From Ascidiaceihabitans sp039975415 (GTDB taxonomy: Bacteria; Pseudomonadota; Alphaproteobacteria; Rhodobacterales; Rhodobacteraceae), in assembly GCF_039975415.1 (NCBI RefSeq), contig NZ_JBDWHD010000004.1: a stretch of DNA of 64,000 nt, one strand, 5' to 3'. The notes under the pieces were generated by a model that saw only the letters and a program-made list of their open reading frames with translations, was not told the origin of the DNA and made no database searches. The position numbers were made by a program, and so were the translations under genes. Below, piece by piece: positions 1-8,625 of the stretch (position 1 is its first letter; the number at the start of each line of letters is the position of its first letter).

Positions 1-809
1 TCCACCATAATCTGCACGCCTGCGCGAACGGCACGGTCCGGCAGATCAGACATACGCGCAACATTCAGATCATGCGCTGTGACCTGATGTCCAAGAGCCG
101 CAAGCGCCAGGGCTTTGCCACCGCCCCCCGCACAGTAGTCCAGAATTTTCAGGGACGCCCCTTGCACATTGCTTGCGATCGCTTGGCTCGCCGCGTCTTG
201 AAGTTCGACCATCCCATGCAAATAGGGCTGTGAATTTCGCAGTTTTCGCGGGCCTTCGGTGATGGTCAGTGCCGTGTCGCACACCGGGTTCGGTTGTGTT
301 TCAATGCCCTCAATTGCCAATTGAGCAGCGACATCGGACGGCTTGGCGCGTGCAACATTCACACGCAACGTGATGGGGGCACGGTTTTGCAATTGAAGCG
401 CCGCGGCTTCGGCTTTGTCCCCCAAGGATCGCTCAAATTCCGGAATGACCCATTCGGGCAGGTTCCACTGATCGCTTTGGGCTTCAGGGACGTGACCGGC
501 CGTGCGTTCTGCGTCGCTGAGCGGTGATGGGGCGTGGCCTGCGGCATTGAAAATTTGATCAAGATCCGCGTCTTGCGCGCGCAACCGGCCCAGCATCAAC
601 TGCCGCCCGGATGCCCCGCCGCCGCGCACCCTGTCGCTTGCCAAATTGCGCTGCACGTCAAAAACATGGTCCCGCACTGCCGCGCGGTCTTTAGATCCGG
701 CAAACCGCGATCCCCGTGCCCAATTCGTCAGGGCCCGTTCCACTGGGGTTCCTTCCGCGATCATATCCAGAATTTCAATCGCAGCAGAGACGCGGGCGCC
801 GGGGGTCAT
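1..809 (-). CDS. RsmB-type rRNA cytosine methyltransferase, C-terminal part missing at window edge
   Basis: Likely S-adenosylmethionine-dependent 5-methylcytosine methyltransferase acting on 16S rRNA (RsmB/NOL1/NOP2/Sun family). The N-terminal 150 residues look like the NusB-like RNA-binding domain of RsmB. The SAM-binding motif I, LDYCAGGGGKALALA, follows at about residues 225-239. The start is the ATG at 807-809; about 269 codons are visible and the catalytic PC and TC cysteine motifs lie beyond base 1. It follows guaB on the same strand after 40 bases, so the two may be co-transcribed. The family call is firm. The exact target base (C967 or another) is inferred. Confidence 0.8.
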   Translation of the reverse strand, partial: MTPGARVSAAIEILDMIAEGTPVERALTNWARGSRFAGSKDRAAVRDHVFDVQRNLASDRVRGGGASGRQLMLGRLRAQDADLDQIFNAAGHAPSPLSDAERTAGHVPEAQSDQWNLPEWVIPEFERSLGDKAEAAALQLQNRAPITLRVNVARAKPSDVAAQLAIEGIETQPNPVCDTALTITEGPRKLRNSQPYLHGMVELQDAASQAIASNVQGASLKILDYCAGGGGKALALAALGHQVTAHDLNVARMSDLPDRAVRAGVQIMV

Positions 810-849
810 GGTGATTTACCTTAAGTTTTTAATTTAATGATTTCTAATA

Positions 850-2298
850 TCACATAATTCTGTAGTTGGGGCTTTCGCGGGTGATCTGAACATCATGCAC
901 ATGGCTTTCTTTCAGGCCCGCCCCTGTGATTTTCACAAAGTTGCAGTTCTGGCGCATGGCTTCCACGGTGCCGTTGCCGGTATAGCCCATTGCCGCGCGC
1001 AAACCGCCGACCAATTGGTGCAAGACCGCTGCCGCAGATCCTTTGTACGCCACTTGCCCTTCGATGCCTTCTGGCACCAGTTTGTCGCTGGCGGCATCTT
1101 TTTGGAAATAGCGGTCAGCTGATCCGCTGGCCATAGCGCCCAGCGATCCCATGCCGCGGAAAGATTTGAACGACCGGCCTTGGTACAAGATAACTTCGCC
1201 GGGGGATTCATCTGTGCCCGCAATCATTGAACCGACCATCGCGCAAGACGCGCCCGCAGCAATGGCTTTGGCGAAATCACCGGAAAACTTGATGCCACCA
1301 TCAGCGATAACAGGAATATCGCCTGCTGCTTTGGCACAATCCATGATGGCCGTCAGTTGTGGAACGCCAACCCCTGCCACCATGCGTGTGGTGCAGATTG
1401 ATCCGGGGCCGATGCCCACTTTGATGCTATCGGCGCCTGCGTCGATCAAAGCGCGGGTTGCTTCACCGGTGGCCACATTGCCCGCAACAACTTGCACTTC
1501 GTTGGATAGGGCTTTGGCACGGCGCACAGCCTCTGCAACGCCTTCGGAATGTCCGTGGGCCGTGTCGATCACAACCATATCGACGCCTGCATCCACAAGT
1601 GCCGCAGAGCGTTCAAAGCCTGCGTCGCCCACGGTTGAGGCAGCTGCCACGCGCAAGCGGCCCAATTCGTCTTTGCACGCCGTCGGGTTCAAAACGGCCT
1701 GTTCGGTGTCTTTCAGCGTCAAAAGCCCCGTCAGGGTGCCCTTGCCATCCGTCACCAACAGTTTTTCGATGCGGCGTGCCTTCATCAGGCTGATCGCTTC
1801 GTCGCGGTCTGCAGGTTCTTGCAAGATAGCGAGGTTTTCATTCGTCATCATCACAGACACAGGCGTTTTGTCGTCAGAGGCAAAACGCATGTCGCGGTTG
1901 GTCACGATGCCCAGAACGCGCCCCTTTTCGTCAACCACGGGAAAGCCCGTGACGCGGTAGCGTTCTTGTAGGGCTTTTGCGTCCGCCAGAGTTTGATCCG
2001 GGGTCAAGGTGATCGGATTGTAGACAATGCCTGATTCAAAGCGTTTGACGCGGCGAATTTCACGGGCTTGCTCTTCGATGGTGAGGTTGCGGTGCACCAC
2101 GCCGATGCCGCCCGCCTGCGCCATTGCGATGGCCATGCGCCCTTCGGTCACCGTGTCCATCGCAGAGCTTAGAAGCGGGATGTTCATTGCGATGGATTTG
2201 GTCACCCATGTGCGGGTATCAGCTGTGCTGGGCAGCACATTTGACGCCCCCGGCACCAGTAAAACATCATCAAAGGTCAGAGCCTCACGAATTTCCAT
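850..2298 (-). CDS. guaB: Inosine-5'-monophosphate dehydrogenase
   Basis: Oxidises IMP to XMP with NAD+, the committed step of GTP synthesis in the cytosol. The 482-residue product has the usual length. It has the N-terminal LTFDDVLLVPG motif, two CBS domains at about residues 95-205 inserted in the TIM barrel, and the catalytic loop GPGSICTTRM with its nucleophilic Cys near residue 302. A TTG lies four codons upstream, but the ATG at 2296-2298 is preceded by GAGGTG, so I start there. It is divergent from the agmatinase-family gene across 140 bases, and the RsmB-type gene follows. Function is confident from the conserved active site. Confidence 0.97.
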   Translation of the reverse strand: MEIREALTFDDVLLVPGASNVLPSTADTRTWVTKSIAMNIPLLSSAMDTVTEGRMAIAMAQAGGIGVVHRNLTIEEQAREIRRVKRFESGIVYNPITLTPDQTLADAKALQERYRVTGFPVVDEKGRVLGIVTNRDMRFASDDKTPVSVMMTNENLAILQEPADRDEAISLMKARRIEKLLVTDGKGTLTGLLTLKDTEQAVLNPTACKDELGRLRVAAASTVGDAGFERSAALVDAGVDMVVIDTAHGHSEGVAEAVRRAKALSNEVQVVAGNVATGEATRALIDAGADSIKVGIGPGSICTTRMVAGVGVPQLTAIMDCAKAAGDIPVIADGGIKFSGDFAKAIAAGASCAMVGSMIAGTDESPGEVILYQGRSFKSFRGMGSLGAMASGSADRYFQKDAASDKLVPEGIEGQVAYKGSAAAVLHQLVGGLRAAMGYTGNGTVEAMRQNCNFVKITGAGLKESHVHDVQITRESPNYRIM

Positions 2299-2438
2299 AT
2301 CGCACCTCAACAGGAAGGGTTCACTTGGCGGTTTCCTATCTCATGGGTTGGGATGAATGAAAAGGGGCAAAGGGAAGATTGCATCAAGACGCCGCTTGAC
2401 GCAAAGCTGGGCGCAAACGCGCCAAACAGGAGACCGAG

Positions 2439-3404
2439 ATGAGCGGACATGGATACGAGAGTGGACGGCTTGATTTGCCATTTGTCGGCATTTCTACGTT
2501 TGGAAAGCGCCCCTTTGTGGCGGATTGGGATGCAATCGACGCTGACGTTGCAATATTGGGTGCGCCGTTTGATGCAGGCACCCAATTTCGCAGTGGTGCG
2601 CGTTTCGGGCCGCGTGGGGTGCGTGAGGCCTCGACGCTGTTCAGCTTCGGCCATGCAGGCGCTTACGATCATGAAGACGACGCCACCTATTTGCCAGCCT
2701 CGGTGCGCATCGTGGATATGGGGGATGCCGATATTGTGCACACCGACACGGACCGCAGCCATGCCAACATCGAAACAGGTGTGCGTGCCGCTTTGAAAGC
2801 AGGCGCCCTGCCCGTCACGATTGGCGGTGATCATTCGATCAACATTCCCTGCATTCGCGCCTATGACGGCCCGGAATATAACGGGGGTGACATTCATATT
2901 CTGCAAATCGACGCGCATCTGGATTTTGTCGACGAACGCCACGGGGTGCGGCATGGCCATGGCAACCCCATGCGCCGCGCTGCAGAGCAGCCCTATGTGA
3001 CGGGCCTGACCCAAGTCGGTATTCGCAATGTCAGCTCTACGGCCAAAGAAGGCTACGATGATGCGCGTGCCATGGGGTCTGATATTTTGTCTGTGCGGCA
3101 GGCCCGTGCATTGGGTGCATTGCAACTGGCCGCCCGTATTCCTGCCGGCACCCGCCTGTACATCACGATCGATATTGACGCGTTTTGCCCCTCTATCGCG
3201 CCGGGTACCGGCACCCCCAGCCACGGCGGATTTCTATATTACGAGGTTCTGGAGCTGCTGCAACAGGTGGTTCAAAATCATGACATTGTGGGTGTTGATC
3301 TGGTGGAAGTGGCACCGGATTATGATCCCACCGGGTCTACTTCTATTCTGGCCGCACAGCTTTTGTTAAACTTGCTTGGGTTTATCTTTCACAAAGGCAG
3401 TTGA
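2439..3404 (+). CDS. speB: Agmatinase / ureohydrolase family enzyme
   Basis: Manganese-dependent ureohydrolase, probably hydrolysing agmatine to putrescine and urea. The 321 residues are slightly longer than E. coli SpeB. The metal ligands are all present: GGDHS (His132), DAHLD (Asp158, His160, Asp162) and DIDAF (Asp245, Asp247). The start ATG has GGAG seven bases upstream. It stands alone, divergent from guaB. Sequence motifs identify the arginase/agmatinase superfamily but do not settle the substrate; guanidinobutyrate, guanidinopropionate or guanidine hydrolases share these residues, so the gene name is provisional. Confidence 0.8.
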   Translation: MSGHGYESGRLDLPFVGISTFGKRPFVADWDAIDADVAILGAPFDAGTQFRSGARFGPRGVREASTLFSFGHAGAYDHEDDATYLPASVRIVDMGDADIVHTDTDRSHANIETGVRAALKAGALPVTIGGDHSINIPCIRAYDGPEYNGGDIHILQIDAHLDFVDERHGVRHGHGNPMRRAAEQPYVTGLTQVGIRNVSSTAKEGYDDARAMGSDILSVRQARALGALQLAARIPAGTRLYITIDIDAFCPSIAPGTGTPSHGGFLYYEVLELLQQVVQNHDIVGVDLVEVAPDYDPTGSTSILAAQLLLNLLGFIFHKGS

Positions 3405-3419
3405 AGGGCACGGACCAGA

Positions 3420-3478
3420 CGGGGGCGCTGCCCCCCGCCCTCTGGGCGCCCCCCGGGATATTTTTGGCGAAAAGAAAC
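3420..3478. repeat. GC-rich intergenic element with hairpin and AT-rich tail
   Basis: The 194-base gap after the agmatinase gene holds a GGGGGC-GCT-GCCCCC hairpin (3421-3435), a second GC-rich block (GGGCGCCCCCCGGG), then ATATTTTTGG and an A-rich stretch. From memory, similar blocks ending in CCCCGGGATATTTTTGG recur after genes in Rhodobacteraceae genomes. Only one copy is in this window, so repetition is not shown here. It could act as a terminator for the gene to its left. Confidence 0.45.
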
Positions 3479-3598
3479 GGTATCTTCATGAAGTTTATGA
3501 AGATTTATGACGCCATCGGAATGGATTTTGCCGCTGATAGGCTTTCGCTTTGTGTGGGCCGATCTATGCTTTGGGAAAATAACTTTTAGGCGTTGAAA

Positions 3599-5650
3599 AT
3601 GAGCACTGATCCTCTTGTTGTCTTTACCCCTTCGGGCAAGCGTGGCCATTTTCCCAGTGGGACCCCCATTTTGACTGCAGCCCGTCAGTTGGGCGTGGAC
3701 TTGGACAGTGTATGTGGCGGTCGCGGCATTTGTTCAAAATGTCAGATCACTCCAAGCTATGGTGAATTTTCCAAACACGGTGTGACTGTCGAAGATGGCG
3801 CGTTAAGCGAGTGGAATTCTGTCGAGCAACGCTACAAAGACAAGCGCGGTTTGATCGATGGCCGCCGTCTTGGATGTCAGGCTACGGTGCAAGGTGACAT
3901 TGTGATTGATGTGCCCCCCGAAAGTCAGGTCCACAAACAAGTCGTTCGCAAACGGGCCGAAGCGCGTGACATTGTCATGAACCCGTCCACCAAGCTGTAC
4001 TATGTCGAAGTGCAAGAACCCGACATGCATGACCCGTCGGGCGATCTGGAACGGTTGCGCATGGCCTTGAAGGATCAGTGGGCATTGGAAAATGTGCATG
4101 CCGACTTGCACATTTTGCAATCCATGCAGCCGATTTTGCGCAAAGGGGCGTGGAAAGTGACTGTCGCTGTGCATTTGGGCGATGACGAAAACGCGCCGCG
4201 CATTATGCATATCTGGCCAGGCTACTATGAGGGCACGGTATATGGGTTGGCCGTTGATCTTGGATCGACCACAATCGCGGCCCACCTGTGTGATTTGCAA
4301 ACCGGTGATGTTGTTGCTTCCAGTGGCATTATGAACCCGCAAATCCGGTTTGGCGAAGACCTGATGAGCCGCGTCAGCTATTCCATGATGAACGCGGGCG
4401 GATCCGACGAGATGACGCGCGCTGTGCGTGAAGGTATGAATGCGCTGTTCACCCAGATCAGCATCGAAGCCGAAATCGACAAAGCCCTGATCGTGGATGC
4501 TGTGTTTGTCTGCAATCCGGTTATGCACCACTTGTTTCTGGGCATTGACCCGTTTGAGTTGGGCCAGGCCCCGTTTGCTTTGGGCACATCTGATGCGCTG
4601 CGTTTACGGGCCGATGATCTGGATCTGAACATTCACCCCTCTGCCCGTGTTTACCTGTTGCCCTGCATCGCGGGCCATGTTGGTGCAGATGCGGCGGCCG
4701 TTGCCTTGTCCGAGGCCCCCGACAAATCCAAAAATCTGGTTTTGGTTGTGGATGTTGGCACAAATGCTGAAATCTTGTTGGGCAACACCGATAAGGTTCT
4801 GGCGTGCTCATCGCCCACGGGACCGGCCTTTGAAGGTGCGCAAATCAGTTCGGGCCAACGCGCGGCCCCCGGTGCCATTGAACGCGTCGAGATTGACCCC
4901 GCCACTAAAGCCCCGCGTTTTCGCGTTATCGGATCAGACGTCTGGTCGGACGAGGACGGCTTTGACGAGGCCATCGCCACAACCGGCGTGACCGGCATTT
5001 GCGGGTCTGGCATCATCGAGATGGTTGCCGAAATGCGCATCGCGGGCATTGTCGATGCCCCGGGCTTGATCGGATCGCCCGAACAAACCGGATCGCCCAA
5101 CTGTTTTCTGGACGGGCGCACCTATTCCTATCTTGTGTATGACGGCACGGCGAAAGGTGGACCAAAAATCACGGTTACAAACCGCGACATCCGAGAAATT
5201 CAAATGGCGAAGGCTGCGTTGTATTCCGGTGCACGTTTGTTGATGGACAAGTTTGAAGTCGAGGCCGTGGACCGTGTGGTCCTTGCAGGGGCTTTTGGCG
5301 CACATATTTCCCCAAAACACGCGATGATCTTGGGCATGATCCCGGATGCGCCTTTGGACAAGGTCACGTCCGCAGGCAATGCGGCTGGCACTGGCGCACG
5401 TATTGCGCTGTTGAACCGCGAGGCCCGTGGCGAGATCGAGGCCACCGTGAAAGCTATCCACAAAATCGAGACCGCGATTGAACCACGCTTTCAGGAGCAT
5501 TTCGTGAACGCCTCCGCCATTCCCAATTCGGTAGAACCGTTCCCGATCCTGAATTCGATTGTCACCCTTCCAACGCAAACCTTCAACACAGGTGGCGGAG
5601 GCGTGGACGGCGGTGAAACCGGTGGGCGCAGACGCAGGCGTCGTGGATGA
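3599..5650 (+). CDS. RACo-like ferredoxin / ASKHA-domain activator of corrinoid proteins
   Basis: Relatives (RACo, RamA-like, DUF4445) use ATP to re-reduce the cobalt of corrinoid methyltransferases. The 683-residue product has an N-terminal 2Fe-2S ferredoxin domain with Cys39, Cys45, Cys48 and Cys93 (C-x5-C-x2-C spacing). A linker and middle domain follow, then an ASKHA ATPase region with VDLGSTTIAAHL near 220 and VVDVGTNAEI near 385. The C-terminus is a run of arginines. I start at ATG 3599; a TTG lies two codons upstream. It overlaps the next methyltransferase gene by ATGA, so translation is probably coupled. No corrinoid protein or MtrH/MttB-type methyltransferase is in the window, so the partner is unknown. 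Confidence 0.8.
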   Translation: MSTDPLVVFTPSGKRGHFPSGTPILTAARQLGVDLDSVCGGRGICSKCQITPSYGEFSKHGVTVEDGALSEWNSVEQRYKDKRGLIDGRRLGCQATVQGDIVIDVPPESQVHKQVVRKRAEARDIVMNPSTKLYYVEVQEPDMHDPSGDLERLRMALKDQWALENVHADLHILQSMQPILRKGAWKVTVAVHLGDDENAPRIMHIWPGYYEGTVYGLAVDLGSTTIAAHLCDLQTGDVVASSGIMNPQIRFGEDLMSRVSYSMMNAGGSDEMTRAVREGMNALFTQISIEAEIDKALIVDAVFVCNPVMHHLFLGIDPFELGQAPFALGTSDALRLRADDLDLNIHPSARVYLLPCIAGHVGADAAAVALSEAPDKSKNLVLVVDVGTNAEILLGNTDKVLACSSPTGPAFEGAQISSGQRAAPGAIERVEIDPATKAPRFRVIGSDVWSDEDGFDEAIATTGVTGICGSGIIEMVAEMRIAGIVDAPGLIGSPEQTGSPNCFLDGRTYSYLVYDGTAKGGPKITVTNRDIREIQMAKAALYSGARLLMDKFEVEAVDRVVLAGAFGAHISPKHAMILGMIPDAPLDKVTSAGNAAGTGARIALLNREARGEIEATVKAIHKIETAIEPRFQEHFVNASAIPNSVEPFPILNSIVTLPTQTFNTGGGGVDGGETGGRRRRRRG

Positions 5651-6486
5651 CTGACAACGAAGATCAAAAAACCTACTGGTCAGATAAGGCTGGCCAGAGC
5701 TGGGTCGCGCTTCAGGATGTGATGGATGCCACGCTGGCCCCCGTGCTGGATTTGGTGCTGGACCGTGCAGGGCTTCAAACCGGTCAAACCGTGTTGGACG
5801 TGGGATGTGGTGCGGGAACCAGCACGGTGCAGGTCGCACAACGCGTCGGACCACAGGGGCACGCGCAGGGTGTTGATATTTCCGACACTTTGCTGGCAAA
5901 GGCGAAAGATTTGGCCAAAGCCACCCCGCATGCATCATTCTTGCTGGCGGATGCGCAATCGTACCGCTTTGAAACCAACAGTTTTGATCATCTGCTGTCA
6001 CGTTTTGGTGTGATGTTCTTTGAAGATACCACAGCCGCATTTCGCAACATGGCAAAAGCGCTGAAGCCGGATGGGAAAATCACGCTTGGGGCGTGGGGTC
6101 CTGCCCCGAACAATCCATGGTTTATGATTCCGGCCCGGGTTGCGGCCAAACGGTTGGGCACCCCCCCGAAAACCGATCGCACCCTGCCCGGACCATTTGC
6201 GTTTGAAGATCAAAACCGCGTGATCGAAATGCTGGAAAACGCGGGGCTGCGTGACGTTACTGCAACGACACATCACCTGATGTTGACGCCCCCCGCCGGT
6301 TTGGAAGAGGTGGCGGACCAGTGTTTTGCCATCGGGCCTGTGTCGCGTGTTGTCGAACATTTCAATGGTACTGCTGAAGACGTCGCAGCCATACATGAGG
6401 GCATAATAGAAGAATTTTCGCCATTTCTGACGCCAAACGGCATCCAAATTCCCGCCGACATCAATCTATTTGAAGCGCGCGTTTAG
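5647..6486 (+). CDS. Class I SAM-dependent methyltransferase (UbiE-like)
   Basis: A 279-residue Rossmann-fold methyltransferase with motif I VLDVGCGAGTST at about residues 49-60 and the acidic motif II GVDIS after it, as in the UbiE/Methyltransf_11/25 group. Substrate unknown. The start ATG overlaps the stop of the RACo-like gene (ATGA), which suggests coupled expression and perhaps a shared process. UbiE itself is unlikely because the length and C-terminal half differ from quinone methyltransferases. The family call is firm; the role is not. Confidence 0.8.
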   Translation: MTDNEDQKTYWSDKAGQSWVALQDVMDATLAPVLDLVLDRAGLQTGQTVLDVGCGAGTSTVQVAQRVGPQGHAQGVDISDTLLAKAKDLAKATPHASFLLADAQSYRFETNSFDHLLSRFGVMFFEDTTAAFRNMAKALKPDGKITLGAWGPAPNNPWFMIPARVAAKRLGTPPKTDRTLPGPFAFEDQNRVIEMLENAGLRDVTATTHHLMLTPPAGLEEVADQCFAIGPVSRVVEHFNGTAEDVAAIHEGIIEEFSPFLTPNGIQIPADINLFEARV

Positions 6487-6510
6487 GCAGGGCATCACGC
6501 GCCAATCTGC

Positions 6511-6539
6511 TTGACGCTCCCTGCCCGATCTCATATTCC
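6511..6539 (+). promoter_or_regulatory. Putative sigma-70 promoter of tRNA-Gly
   Basis: TTGACG (6511-6516), a 17-base spacer, and TATTCC (6534-6539) place a start site near 6546, five bases before the tRNA. The -35 is close to consensus; the -10 is weaker. Confidence 0.5.
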
Positions 6540-6550
6540 GACCCCACTGA

Positions 6551-6624
6551 GCGGGTATGGTGAAAAGGTATCACGGCAGCTTCCCAAGCTTTAGTTACGA
6601 GTTCGATTCTCGTTACCCGCTCCA
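6551..6624 (+). tRNA. tRNA-Gly (anticodon CCC)
   Basis: A full 74-base cloverleaf with an encoded CCA end. The acceptor stem GCGGGTA / TACCCGC is perfect, the D-stem is GTGA/TCAC with GG in the loop, the anticodon loop is TTCCCAA (anticodon CCC), and the T-arm is ACGAG-TTCGATT-CTCGT. The anticodon stem GCAGC/GCTTT pairs only at its three inner positions; 28-42 is C against U and 27-43 is G-U. It decodes GGG. It stands alone between the methyltransferase and nrtS genes with its own likely promoter. Confidence 0.93.
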
Positions 6625-6700
6625 GAATTTACTTTAGCGCCTGTTGCATCCGCGTCCTGCAGGCCTCACCTCTGTCGAAACTGGTAAAAGGGCGTGCATC

Positions 6701-6946
6701 ATGGCGGATAGTTTTTGGTCGGTTGCAACAGATGTGTCTGTTGCAAGACGTGCGGGTAAAATCGCTTTGATTGTCGGAACCGTGTTGATGGCCATCAATT
6801 ACGGGGATCATATTCTTAAAGGTGACATGGATATACGCGCCATCTTGAAATGTCTGGCGACGTATCTGGTGCCATACTGCGTTTCCACATATTCATCGGT
6901 TATGGCGGTCAGGGATCGCACTCAAACATTGGAGCCTGATGCATGA
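6701..6946 (+). CDS. NrtS-like small membrane protein (nitrate/nitrite transport family)
   Basis: An 81-residue protein with two predicted membrane helices (about residues 18-37 and 50-68) and the patterns VARRAGKIALIVGT, INYGDHIL and YLVPYCVSTYSSV, which match my memory of the NrtS family of small nitrate/nitrite transporters. I start at ATG 6701; a TTG frame extends upstream to 6644 but lacks family similarity. It overlaps the sulfatase start by ATGA, an unexpected partner for a nitrate carrier. No assimilatory nitrate reductase gene is nearby. NrtS members are reported to act as oligomers; that is family knowledge, not seen here. Confidence 0.7.
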   Translation: MADSFWSVATDVSVARRAGKIALIVGTVLMAINYGDHILKGDMDIRAILKCLATYLVPYCVSTYSSVMAVRDRTQTLEPDA

Positions 6947-8589
6947 ATATTTTGTTCATCATGTATGACCAGTTGCGGTTCGACTACCTTGGTTGTGCGG
7001 GGCATCCGCATCTGGAGACCCCGCATTTTGACCGTGTGGCCAATATGGGGGTGCGCTTTACAAATGCCTATGTGCAAAGCCCGATTTGCGGGGCGTCCCG
7101 CATGTCCACCTACACAGGGCGCTATGCATCGTCACACGGGGCGCAATGGAACGGCTTTCCGTTGCGTGTGGGCGAACAGACCATGGGGGATCACCTGCGT
7201 AAACTGGGTATGGACTGCTGGTTGATTGGCAAGACCCACATGAAAGCAGATGCAGAAGGAATGGCGCGTTTGGGGCTGGAAGCAGACAGCCTGATCGGGG
7301 TGCGCCAAGCGGAATGCGGGTTTGACGCATGGGTGCGTGATGATGGTCTTTGGGGTGAAGGTCCAGACGGATTTTATGACGAAAAAAGATCGCCTTACAA
7401 CGAATACTTAAAGTCGAAAGGGTATGCTGGCGAAAACCCGTGGGCAGACTATGCCAATGCGGGGCTTGAAGACGGGCACGCCGCCAGCGGATGGATGTTC
7501 AAAAACGCGGACTTGCCTGCCAACATTCGTGAAGAAGACAGCGAAACGCCGTGGTTGACCTCCGAAACCATCCGGTTTGTCGATCAGGCCAAAGGGCCGT
7601 GGTGCGCGCATGTCAGCTATATCAAGCCACATTGGCCCTACATCGTACCTGCACCCTATCACGACATGTACGGCCCAGATCATGTACCGGCTGCTAAACG
7701 CGATCCCGTTGAATTGGAAAACACGCACCCCGTGTTGAAAGCCTTCATGGACGGCAAAGTCGGTCAGGCCTTTCAAAATGAAGCAACCCGTCAGAAGGTC
7801 ATTCCGGCTTATATGGGGTTGATCAAGCAATGCGACGATCAATTGGGCCGGTTGCTTGCGCATCTTGAAGAGACCGACCAGCTGAACGACACCATGATCG
7901 TGTTAACGTCGGATCACGGTGATTATCTTGGCGATCACTATCTGGGCGAAAAGAACCTGTTCCATGACCCTTCGGTGAAGGTGCCGATGATCATTTACGA
8001 CCCAAGACCGACAGCGAACGAAACGCGCGGCACAACGTGTGATGCACTAGTGGAAAGCATCGATCTCGCGCCGACCTTTGTGGACGCGGCCGGAGGCAGC
8101 GTGCCCGACCATATCCTTGAAGGGCGCAGCCTGATTCCTTGGATCAACGGGGACACGCCGGAATGGCGTGCGTATGCCGTTTCAGAATACGATTACTCTG
8201 CAACGCCGATTGGGCCAAGTTTGGGCTTGGAGCCGCGCGATTGCCGATTGTTTATGGTCTACGACGGGCGCTACAAACTGATGCATGCAGAAGGTGGGCT
8301 ACGGCCTATGCTGTTCGATTTGCAAAGTGACCCCGGTGAAATTCACGACCTTTGCAAAACGGATCAAAACGCTGATATTGTTGATAAAATGTACGGGTAT
8401 TTGCACAGTTGGGGCTTGCGTATGTCGCAACGTGTGACCCGCTCGGAACAAGATATCCGTGACATGCGCGGCCAAAGCGTGCGCCGCGGGATTTTGCCGT
8501 TCATGCATGACGGGTCGGAAGTGCCTGACGCATTGACTGAGAAATACCGCCGCCCCGTCAGCCAAAACCACCTAAAAGACATCGATTGA
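6943..8589 (+). CDS. Type I sulfatase / alkaline phosphatase superfamily hydrolase
   Basis: A 548-residue sulfatase-fold hydrolase. The N-terminal metal site is MYDQLRFDYLG (Asp9). The signature CGASR has Cys49 as the residue that would be converted to formylglycine, in the C-x-A-x-R form instead of the more common C-x-P-x-R. It continues STYTGRYASSHG. A second metal motif, SDHGDYLGDH, lies near residue 324. There is no signal peptide, so it is probably cytosolic. Substrates could be sulfate esters or phosphonate/phosphate esters (the PMH subfamily is similar). Its start is coupled to the NrtS-like gene, and a strong hairpin follows the stop. Confidence 0.82.
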   Translation: MNILFIMYDQLRFDYLGCAGHPHLETPHFDRVANMGVRFTNAYVQSPICGASRMSTYTGRYASSHGAQWNGFPLRVGEQTMGDHLRKLGMDCWLIGKTHMKADAEGMARLGLEADSLIGVRQAECGFDAWVRDDGLWGEGPDGFYDEKRSPYNEYLKSKGYAGENPWADYANAGLEDGHAASGWMFKNADLPANIREEDSETPWLTSETIRFVDQAKGPWCAHVSYIKPHWPYIVPAPYHDMYGPDHVPAAKRDPVELENTHPVLKAFMDGKVGQAFQNEATRQKVIPAYMGLIKQCDDQLGRLLAHLEETDQLNDTMIVLTSDHGDYLGDHYLGEKNLFHDPSVKVPMIIYDPRPTANETRGTTCDALVESIDLAPTFVDAAGGSVPDHILEGRSLIPWINGDTPEWRAYAVSEYDYSATPIGPSLGLEPRDCRLFMVYDGRYKLMHAEGGLRPMLFDLQSDPGEIHDLCKTDQNADIVDKMYGYLHSWGLRMSQRVTRSEQDIRDMRGQSVRRGILPFMHDGSEVPDALTEKYRRPVSQNHLKDID

Positions 8590-8596
8590 AAGGGGT

Positions 8597-8620
8597 GCGG
8601 GCGCCTTTATAGACGCCCGC
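8597..8620. terminator. Bidirectional terminator hairpin
   Basis: GCGGGCG (8597-8603), a 10-base loop and CGCCCGC (8614-8620) lie between the convergent sulfatase and acyl-CoA ligase genes. No long T-run is present on either side, so efficiency is uncertain. Confidence 0.55.
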
Positions 8621-8625
8621 CACTT

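Noticed and set aside
1151..1960. A 269-codon open frame antisense to guaB
   Set aside because: Ser/Thr/Pro-rich shadow of a certain gene, without a domain.
2307..3224. A 305-codon open frame antisense to the agmatinase-family gene
   Set aside because: The agmatinase frame has all metal ligands and a good ribosome site; the antisense product resembles nothing.
4934..6055. A 373-codon open frame antisense to the RACo-like and methyltransferase genes
   Set aside because: No recognisable domain, low-complexity Pro/Arg/His composition, and it spans two well-supported genes on the other strand.
6551..6970. tRNA-Gly as attachment site of a genomic island
   Set aside because: No integrase nearby, no second copy of the tRNA 3' end in the window, and no change in composition.
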